Below, piece by piece: positions 56,144 to 64,000 of a stretch of 64,000 nucleotides of DNA (position 1 is its first letter; every line of letters starts with the position of its first letter). The translations under genes and the position numbers were made by a program. Below the pieces are notes generated by a model that made no database searches, was not told where the DNA came from, and was given only the letters and a program-made list of their open reading frames with translations. Source of the DNA: Chloranthus sessilifolius (taxonomy: Eukaryota; Streptophyta; Magnoliopsida; Chloranthales; Chloranthaceae); the NCBI GenBank assembly GCA_021018995.1, contig CM037592.1, positions 77,999,301 to 78,063,300 on the forward strand, given 5' to 3'.

Positions 56144-57648
56144 TGATCAGTCACATAATATACCATTTTACTACCCTTAACTTAGTGATGTTAGGACATA
56201 GTTTGCTACTAATAAGTTACTGATGTGCAAATATTAAAGAAAAATAGCAAAAGAGAACCACAACAATAATATTCGTCAAAATGAACTCATAAAGCACTAA
56301 AAAGATGATTGAACTAAAAGACAAGTCATCGCCTACTGAAAAAATGAAAAATCGTGTTTTATGATTTTGTGAAACCAAGTATTGAGAAGAAAAGAAAATC
56401 ATAATTTACGATTTTTTGAAGAAAAGCCGCTCAAGAGTAAAGTATGATACAAGAGAAACGATGAATCGTAATAAAGAATCGTTCAATAGGAAGCTGTATT
56501 TGAAAATCATGATTTACGATTTTCCAGAGGAAGTTTCAATAAAGGATAGAAAATTATGATTTACGATTTTCCAGAAAAGATACCTTTCAAAGTTGCTGAT
56601 CACGTGAGAAAAAATACCGCCATGCAAAAAATTAGAAGATCTCTTAAAAGAAGAAGTCCAGCGAATCACGGATCTAAGAAGATTGACGAAGAACAATCTC
56701 AAAGGACTCTACTACTGAAATAAAGGAGAAGCTCCAGAAGTACATTAACTATGGAAAGCAAGGAAAGATAAAGTTAGAAGTAGAGTTATATTAGAATAGC
56801 TTTATTTTAGTAATTTCTTTTATTAGAATTAGAAGTTTTATAAATCGACCTTTATGATCTATAAATAATAGGTTTGGCACATAGGAATAACCATCGAAGG
56901 AACTCTCAGCATCAATTGACGACTGAGGTTAAGTTTTCTTTTGATCAACTTAGAATAGATTTTTATTGCTTTGTAGATTAGATATCTAAAGTTTCTCAAG
57001 AGCAATTGACGACTGCAATTGGGAGCTAAAGATTAGAGTAGATATCTATAGTTTCTCATAAGCAATTGACGACTATAGCTGAGGGGTGAAAGATACATAT
57101 TTTATTACTTTTTAGTTTAAATTTATTTTATTGTAATTTCCTGCTTTGTAAATATCTTCAAATTTTAATTTGAATTGATGACTCAGGTTGAAGTTTGGAG
57201 ATTAGTGTAACGGTTTTTACTTTTCCATCTTTAGTTTTCTAGAATTTGATTGACGTTCAAGTTTTAGGAGATTATTTATTAGATTAAATCTCTATTGATA
57301 GGATTTTAGTATTGATTGACGACCAATGCTAGGAAACTTGATATATAGTATAATGGTACTGTTTAATTTCATAAATATCCGATAGCTAAAGATTGTGATT
57401 AACGACCATAATCTAAAGCAGAAGGATTAGGATTTATTTTCTGCAAGAATTAGATTAAGAAATAATTCTTTTATTCATATTTCTCTAGTAGATTAGAAAC
57501 TTAAAAGATAAGTATAAGTTTTCAAAAAATTAAGTTAATATAGAAAAACTTGTCTTCGTGGGAACAATCCTATACTAGCTCTACAATTTCTATTGTGTGC
57601 TCGCAATAGATTAAAACTTAATTAGATACACATAAAAGTAGCCACTCA
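56144..57648 (+). repeat. 3' LTR of B (1505 bp)
   Basis: TGATCAGTCACATAATATACC to CCACTCA, collinear with 21604-23103 with scattered substitutions and few gaps. Confidence 0.92.
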
Positions 57649-57653
57649 GACAT
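57649..57653. repeat. Right target duplication of B (GACAT)
   Basis: One base from GACCT at 21599-21603; A's gag resumes at 57654. Confidence 0.85.
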
Positions 57654-58190
57654 ATGAGCGAGTGGTAAGATTAGCCCTCATCGTAGAGAGAGGCGTTGAT
57701 AACATGTTGAAAAGGAGAGATGAACAAGCAAGAAGTAGAAAGAGACAGTCTCAAGCCGTGAGGTCAGAGCAGGCCAGCAAGAGGTCGAGGAATCTAATGA
57801 CATTGCAGTAGTTACCTATTCTTGAGGCGTCGCTAAGGTCATTTAATCTGGTAGCATTGCCACCTCTACCTCCAAGGCCTTTCAATGCATCAAGCCTGAC
57901 AGTCACGGGTGTACCAAGAGCGCAAACCACAACTTCTCATACTGCCTCCTCCACACCAGTAAATGTATGTGCGAAGTGCGGTAAATCACAAAAAATTGAG
58001 GAGTGCCATAAGACTACAGGAGCTTGTTTCAAATGTGGGAAGATGGGGCACTAGATCAGAAAATTTTGAAAAATGAAGGAAGGTGCAACTACAACAACCC
58101 AAACCTTGAGATCTGCACGGCCTACGATGCAAGGCCAAGCATATGTAGTGTCGACACATGATGCCCAAGCCAACAATGAGGTGATTTAAG
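57654..58190 (+). pseudogene. gag of A, 3' part with zinc knuckles
   Basis: Continues the capsid frame broken at 21603 with ERVVRLALIVERGVDNMLKR, then a basic tail (EQARSRKRQSQ), a stop near 57809, a linker and two knuckles: CAKCGKSQKIEECH and CFKCGKMGH followed by a TAG. T1 has the same pair in the same order. The exon ends at a G (58190) preceded by TAA where T1 has CAA, right before the intron donor. Confidence 0.85.
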
Positions 58191-58338
58191 GTATAAATTC
58201 CTTTCGAATAATCAATTTTATTTATTCGCACTTTAGATGAATAAGGTGCATAAAGGAAAATAATTTTTGGAATTTTATCTTTAAATGTCATAACACGGGC
58301 ATCTATGCATCTAATTGAATGTTGTGCATGAAACCTAG
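58191..58338 (+). other. Putative spliceosomal intron between gag and pro in A
   Basis: Donor GTATAAATT and acceptor ACCTAG before GTACTGTA. 148 nt, AT-rich, unrelated in sequence to T1's intron but at exactly the same codon (split after the first base of a glycine codon). Removal moves gag into the protease frame. Confidence 0.7.
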
Positions 58339-59825
58339 GTACTGTACACATATATAGGAAGAGAGATTATTACTGTTATGAGGCTCAAGTGTTAATAAAT
58401 CTAGGATCCACACACTCGTTTGTAACACCTCAATTCACAACAAAGTTGAAAGTCATTCCTAAACTGCTAGATTTTATCTTGGTTGTATTAGTACCGACTA
58501 GAAGTGTTGTTAGCACAGACAGTGTATCGATCAGTGATTGTCGCCATAGAAGATTACAAAGATCATGAAACAGAATTTGACCTGATCCTACTACATATGC
58601 AAGGATTTGATGTAATACTTGGCATGGATTGGTTATTCACACACCATGCCAGCGTCGATTGTTGTAGGAAGATCATCACCTTTCACCCTGAAAAGAGAAG
58701 ACTGTTTAAGTTCTATGGCCTACAATTAACCATCGCACCTTTTATATCAGCTATACAAGTCGAACGGTTAATGAATAGCAGTTGTCAGGGTTACCTTATA
58801 TTTTTACAAAGCCAAAAAGAAGAGGAAGTTAAAAATTTTGATATTCCCATCGTGTGTAACTTCCCTAATGTATTCCTTGAAGAACTACCGGGTTTATCGC
58901 TAGACAGAGAGGTGGAATTTTCAGTAGACTTAGCTCCTGGCACAGAACCGGTATCAAAGGCACCGTACTGTATGGCACCAGCTGAATTGAAGGAGCTTAA
59001 GGAGTAGTTGTAAGAGCTTTTAGATAAAGGGTTTATTAGGCCGAGTGTGTCTCCATGGGGAGCACCTATGCTGTTTGTCAGAAAGAAGGATTGTTCTATG
59101 AATCTTTACATTTACTATAGGTAATTGAACAAGTTGACGATAAAGAACTGCTACCCGCTTCCAAGAATCGACAATATATTCGATCAATTACAAGGAGCGA
59201 GATTCTTCTCCAAGATCGACTTGAGGTCGGGTTACCATCAAATGAAGGTGAAAGATGAAGACATTTCGAAAATAGCTTTTCGCATGAGGTATGGTCATTA
59301 TGAGTTTCTCATCATGCCATTTGGGCTAACCAATGTGCCCGTGTCTTTCATGGACCTCATGAACCAAGTGTTCAAACCTTATCTGGATAAATGGGTAGTT
59401 GTTTTCATTGATAACATCCTTGTTTACTGAAGGTCGAGAGAAGAACATCAGTAGTACCTACGGCTAGCACTTCAAACACTTCAAGACTCCCAATTGTATG
59501 CAAAGCTCAGTAAGGTTGAATTCTGGCTAGAACAAGGAAGCTTCCTTGGGCACATCATCTCAGAGGCCGGTATAAAAGTGGACCCTACTAAGATAAAAGT
59601 TATAGTCAAATAGGAGCAGACAAGAACCGTAATAGAAATACGTAGTTTTTTGGGGTTAGCCAAATACTATAGAAGGTTAGTTGAAGGGTTTGTAAAGCTT
59701 GTTGAACCACTCACACGTCTCACTCAAAAAACTGCTAAATGTGAGTGGACCGAGTCGTGTGAACAAAGCTTTCAAGAGTTGAAAAGAAGATTGACCTCTG
59801 CACCAGTACTCACCCTACCATTAGG
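58339..59825 (+). pseudogene. Protease, RT and start of RNase H of A, cut by F
   Basis: Protease has LINLGSTHSFVT (active-site Asp changed to Asn), a frameshift near 58510, then GFDVILGMDWLFTHHASVDC. RT starts about 58850 with LPGLSLDREVEFSVDLAPGT, has [36 protein letters not shown] and FIDNILVY, where the catalytic second Asp is Asn. Stops occur near 59005, 59013, 59120, 59428, 59450 and 59611. The connection and first RNase H segment end at 59825 in LTSAPVLTLPLG where F's LTR starts. Both enzymes are certainly dead. Confidence 0.9.
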
Positions 59826-61982
59826 TGTTAAATAGTGAAAAATACCATTTTTCACCTCCTAACTTGGCCTTTGATAGACCTTTGAGTTGACTAATAATGT
59901 ATTTTGAGCGTATTTTATAGATAAGCAATAAATTACAGTCTTAGTACAGACATCCATCTAAAAAAATCCAAAGAAGCAATTTGATGCTCAAGCATGTGCT
60001 CATGCAGCCAAAAGGCCAGCCAATCAAGCAGTCCACAAAGCCTCAGAGCTCCATGGCAATCACATGTGGGAGCAAGACCAGTTGCATTCAATGAAGGTTG
60101 AACTCCTGGAGAGGAGCTGAGTGTTGGACAAATGGAAGATAGCACACAAAGATGTGTGCCAGCTGTGGAAGCACAAAGTAGAATAGCTTGAGAGGTTCTA
60201 GAGAGAAAACTCAAGTTTTCGAGAGTTTCCATCAACCCATCGAGAGGATCAGAGAGTGTACTCCAACCCGTCCAGGAGTTAGAAGGTAAAGAAGCCAAGC
60301 TATTGAGAGGTCCTGAGATAAAAGAGTGAAGAGTCCGAGAGGATGACAGATCTATCGAGAGGTTAGAGGTGCAGTGGAAGATCCTATCGAGAGGATACCT
60401 GAAGGTGCAGGGGAAGTCGAGAAGTCTCAGCTACATCTCGAGAGGTTCCCCTGAACCTATCGAGTAGCACAAGGCAACTTGCCAACACCTTACCTGAAGC
60501 TGCAGCCATTGGCGCGACGTTGAGAGCAACCAAGCAACAAAGAACCTGTCGAGCACTTAAATGGAACTGTATAACTACTCGACAGGATGCTTTATAACTT
60601 GTCAAGAGGATAAATGCAGTTAGGATAGTAAGTAGATTTGTGCTTTCAATCCTGTTGATGAGCTAAAGCCAACCTGTCGAGAAGTCAGTCAATATGTCAA
60701 GCTCCACTTGTAACCTATCTATGTGAACACAGAGAGCATTCAGAACCTATCGAGAGGTTCCCTGAACCTCTCAACCCTTGAATTGTGAACCTCTCAGTTT
60801 CAGCCTCTGATTTCTACCACCTTCAGTGCTTTGTGCACACATTTCAAGGCACGTCAGCAACCCTTGGAGGTATTTTTGGTACACAAATGGGAACTCTAAC
60901 TTCATCACATATACTTGCCAATTTCAGACTAATGAGGGAAGAGCTTCTAGAAGAGAGATCAACCACATCAGTAGCTAAGAATAACTGAATTATTCTCTTG
61001 ACCTCTGATTGGGTGAAACAGATCTAAGGAAAGAGTATAAATAGGATCCAGAAATTGAGAGAACCATAGCCAATTCGAAATTCCATTTCCCTCCAAAAAA
61101 TTCCCTCTCTCTTCCTTCTTCCCCCATTCTCTCCTTAGCCAATCATGGTTGGCTAAACTTCTTTCAGTAGCTAGGGTGAGGTTGAGAGCTATAAATTGAG
61201 AGTTTCAGAGGCTTTGTGAGGGATTGTATGCTGCACAGATTGCAGATCTGAGTACAATAGGATTGTAAGTTATATTATTATAGTGTAATTGTAGTTTTTA
61301 AAGGTGATTCTGATCTAAATTTCACTTTTTCATATTTGATTTCCTTGGATTAGATATTTCTGTGGATGCTTGAGCTTGTAGCCTGGCACCCACAACATCT
61401 GCAATAGTTTACCTATTCCAATCAAGATCCTTGAATTGGAACAATCTCTTGGATGATCTGTGACGATTCAAGTGGATAGATCATAACCTTAGGATTGCTT
61501 CAATTCTTTGATTGAGATTAGATTCTTATACCTTGCATCTGAGCTTGTAGCCAGATGAAGGATTGTAGCAAATCTGTCCTATGTATTACCTTTGATCCAA
61601 TTGATTTTCAGTAAAGACCAAAATCCCTAGCTGCTGCTCTCCACTTTTTTATTTTAATCTTTTCCATTCCCTTAAATCTGAGTTTGATCAACTCTGGATT
61701 ATTTTGCATTTGAATTTTATAGTACTTATTAAAGTGAAAAATCTTAGAAACCTCTCCTCTTTCCTGTTTTGATTTAGTCTAAATTAGGATAGAGTGCCAG
61801 ATCTGTCATAGATCTGGAGATTTACCTTATTTCAAAACACATTTTCCTGTGGACCTACCTTGACTTACCTATTAAAACTTGCTACAACAGGACTGCTTGC
61901 TTACCTTGAGCCCATACCTGTACTTTGCCCTCTTATTTAGATGTTTTAACCCTTTAATAGTTGTAAGGTAAGCAAGACAACA
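59826..61982 (+). repeat. 5' LTR of F (2157 bp)
   Basis: TGTTAAATAGTG to AAGACAACA. Motif array at 60180-60790, GTATAAATAGG near 61036, then sequence like C's LTR. Confidence 0.9.
60180..60790 (+). repeat. CTCGAGAGGTT array in F LTR
   Basis: More than fifteen copies such as TTGAGAGGTTC, ATCGAGAGGTT, CCTGTCGAGCAC, CTCGACAGG. Same motif as in C. Confidence 0.8.
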
Positions 61983-61988
61983 AGTTTT

Positions 61989-62000
61989 TGGCGCCGCTGG
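61989..62000 (+). other. Primer binding site of F, tRNA-Asp type
   Basis: TGGCGCCGCTGG after AGTTTT; the first eight bases match E's site, the rest has diverged. Confidence 0.75.
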
Positions 62001-62154
62001 AGAAGCAGGTTGTGCTAAAGTTTGCATTTCCTAACTCCTTTACATTTTTAGATCTGTAAATTTGTAAATTTGTAGCATTAGTTGTGTGCTTTTGAATTTA
62101 TTTTACTGAAATATGTGCTATATTTTGTGTTGTACTTGTGTTTCTGCTGTGTGT

Positions 62155-63734
62155 ATGCTTGGTAGGAGATCTCTTAATCCTGAGATCGCTCCTTTAGATC
62201 TTAAAGTTGAGAGACTTCTTAGACCTAAGCAACCCATACACATACCTGTGATTAATAGTGTTAGTTCTGCAATGAGTGAGCAACCTAGGACATTGAAAGA
62301 ATTCAATGCACCAGAGGTATACAATTTCCCCTTCTGCATTTAATTCCCTGCTGTCCAAGGGAACTATGAGATTAAACCTTCCATCATACAGATGTTACCC
62401 TCATACCATGTCCTAAGCAAAGAAGACCCATACAAGCACATTGATGAATTTCTAGGACTGTGCACTACTTTCAACATTACAGGTTTGGGGGAGGAAGGAA
62501 CCAAGTTGAGACTCTTTCCTTTTTTATTAAAGGATAGAGCCAAAACTTGGTTGTCAATGCTCCTAATCAATAGTATTCAGTCTTGGAATGACCTTCAATG
62601 TCAATTTTTGGCCAAGTTTTTTCCCATGTCTAAAATAAGTCAGTTGAGAAAGAGCATTATTTCATTTGCTCAAGCCCCAACTGAAGACTTTCACCAAGCA
62701 TGGGAGAGATTTAAGGAGCTTTTGAAGCAATGTCCCCATCATAAAATTCCTGAATGGCAACTTGTTCAAAATTTCTATCAAGGAATTGATCCCAAGAGCA
62801 GGGATATGATTGATGCCTCATGTGGTGGTACATACCTCCACAAGACAGCTGATGAGGCTTGGGAGTTGTTTGATATCATTAGTGAAAACTTCATGCAAAG
62901 GGAAATCTTGTCAAGGGACTTTAAGACCCCTGCTAGATTGGTGAGAGAGACCACTACAAGAGGGAAAATGTATGAGGTGAGTGGATATAATGATTTGGAA
63001 AGGAAAGTGGACAGCTTGACTCAAAAGTTTGATAAGCTCATGGGAGTAATACAGTCTCCAATGGCTGCAAAGTGGAAGAGGCATGTGTGATATGCCAGTC
63101 TCCCACTCACTCCCTTGAGGAATGCCCCTCTGCTGCCCAATTTCTAGACTTTGTGATGGAACATGTGAATGTTGTTCAGTCCTTTGGACAACAACCTCCT
63201 GTTGATTATCATTAGAGAAATCACCCAAACTTGAGGTAGAGACAAGATACCTTCCCAAACCAGCAGCACTAGCAACCACAATAGCAATCCATGCCTTATA
63301 GGAATGCCCAGCCATACCAGTAGAATTATTTCCCAAGGTCCCAATACCAGCAGCCTATGGCCTAGCCAATGGCTCAACCTATGCATCAAAGTGTACTAGC
63401 CCCAGCACCCTCTAGATCCCTCACGTTTGAAGAGCAAGTTCTGGCTTCACTATAAAATTTAGGCTCTTTGTCACAAACGGTTAACTCCCATAGCCAAAGT
63501 ATAAAGAAGATAGAGGACCACCTTAGGCAGCTATCTAATACTTTGACTAAGAGAGAGGAGGGAAGGCTGCCTAGTCAGCCAATGAACAACCCCAGAGGTC
63601 AGTACATGGTGGGTGAGACTTCTTCACATGAAGAAGCCAAATTTGTCACCACTTTGAGGAGTGGAAGGCTGGTTGATAACCAAGTTGGTGTTGAACCTAA
63701 TGAGAAAAGTGCAGCCCATGATGATATGCAGTAG
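62155..63734 (+). pseudogene. gag of F
   Basis: Starts MLGRRSLNPEIAPL at 62155. A TAA at 62341-62343 interrupts the N-terminal part; the capsid 62392-63090 is open with LSKEDPYKHIDEFLGLCTTF, LRLFPFLLKDRAKTWLSMLL, EDFHQAWERFKELLKQCPHH and EWQLVQNFYQGIDPKSRDMI. A frameshift near 63070 leads to the knuckle C-VIC-QSPT-H-SLEEC, then a linker with several TAG stops. The linker ends RSGRLVDNQVG and then CAG-TAG-GAG at 63729-63737. Confidence 0.88.
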
Positions 63735-64000
63735 GAGCAGCATATAAAAAAGAAGGAGGGTGTTGATGTGCCCTAACAGAAAACTGAAAATAAAAATAAA
63801 GATAAATCTAATGAGCTTGCTATGGCAACAAATGGGAGAGCAGTTCCCCATTTGCCATTTCCCAATACACTTCAGGCACCTTCTCCTTTTGACAAGGGGA
63901 ATGCTAAAGTGGAGGAGATGATGGAAACATTTAAACAAGTAAATATCAACTTGACTTTACTTGATGCTATCAAGCAAGTTCCAGCCTATGCAAAGTTCTT
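63735..64000 (+). pseudogene. Linker before protease of F, cut by window end
   Basis: In frame after the gag stop, with a second stop at 63774-63776, then LPFPNTLQAPSPFDKGNAKV and EEMMETFKQVNINLTLLDAI. This matches C's protease linker. The protease core is beyond the window. Confidence 0.8.

Larger units (their letters stand above)
21604..57648 (+). mobile_element. B: non-autonomous Athila-like element (gag and aORF, no pol), about 10.3 kb without its insertions
   Basis: LTRs of 1500 and 1505 bp (21604-23103, 56144-57648) both start TGATCAGTCACATAATATACC. Between them are a tRNA-Asp type primer site, Athila-type gag, then directly the aORF promoter region and aORF with no protease, RT, RNase H or integrase, and the 3' noncoding region. 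C is inserted in the aORF at about 26289/52037. B is inserted in A's gag. Confidence 0.88.
18007..59825 (+). mobile_element. A: old chromovirus, split by B and F, right end outside window
   Basis: LTR (18007-20802), degraded tRNA-Met type primer site, gag (20917-21603 joined to 57654-58190), intron, protease and RT/RNase H (58339-59825), then cut by F at 59826. Stops, frameshifts and mutated catalytic residues make it clearly older than T1. The left flank AGAAA (18002-18006) cannot be matched because the right LTR is outside. Confidence 0.9.
59826..64000 (+). mobile_element. F: Athila-like element inserted in A pol, right end outside window
   Basis: LTR 59826-61982, tRNA-Asp type primer site, gag, start of protease. 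Sister family of C by LTR and gag, more distant from E. The left flank TTAGG (59821-59825) is the presumed target duplication. Confidence 0.9.

Noticed and set aside
59821-59825. TTAGG as a confirmed target duplication of F
   Set aside because: Only the left side is in the window; recorded as presumed, not confirmed.

Overview
This is gene-poor, retrotransposon-saturated plant nuclear DNA, most likely eudicot pericentromeric heterochromatin. Every recognisable coding segment is gag, pro, RT, RNase H, integrase or an accessory ORF (aORF) of Ty3/gypsy LTR retrotransposons. There are tRNA-Met and tRNA-Asp type primer sites, TG...CA LTRs and 5-bp target duplications. I see no cellular gene, rRNA, tRNA or CRISPR array. 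Nearly all element genes are broken by stops and frameshifts.

Labels used below, left to right. T1 (1-9320, minus) is a Tekay/Del-like chromovirus with chromodomain integrase. It sits in T2 (9321-16431, plus), a compound Athila-like element with two visible LTRs. T2 sits in G (16432-18006), a related element. G is also the host of A (18007-59825 and beyond, plus), a decayed chromovirus. A's gag is split by B (21604-57648, plus), an Athila-like element with gag and a large aORF but no pol. B's aORF is split by C (26290-52036, minus), an Athila-like element with gag-pro and a lysine-rich aORF but no RT or integrase. C's 3' noncoding region is split by D (27464-43554), a solo chromoviral LTR. 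D is split by E (28819-42317, plus), a complete Athila-like element with gag, pro, RT, RNase H, INT and aORF. F (59826 to the window end, plus) is an Athila-like element inserted in A's pol. At base 30000 the nesting is G > A > B > C > D > E, six levels. Three joints are confirmed by target duplications: GACCT/GACAT for B, ACAGC for D, ATGAG for E.

How the parts work together. E has a recognisable copy of every pol domain, and B and C look like non-autonomous partners. T2, B, C and E share the same hairpin-plus-polypurine tract before the 3' LTR and the same internal polypurine box after the aORF, although much of their LTR sequence differs. That suggests a common replication machinery. Both chromoviruses carry a roughly 150-bp spliceosomal-type intron at the identical gag/pro codon. 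Unspliced RNA would encode Gag only and spliced RNA Gag-Pro-Pol.

The most striking pattern is that each LTR family has its own array of short CpG-centred, mostly palindromic motifs: CGCTCGAGCG in T1, TAATCGATTA in D, CTCGCGCAGTTC in E, CTCGACAGGTT in C and F, ATCGT/TACGAT in B and T2, CGCCGTGG in A. Sister LTRs have swapped arrays. In T1, B, C and E a second copy of the family's own array lies directly upstream of the aORF, with a TATA-like box in three of the four. This looks like a duplicated promoter/recognition module. By analogy it could be a self-recognition or anti-silencing system, which is inference. Positions were read by eye; similarity statements are from manual comparison, not computed alignment.
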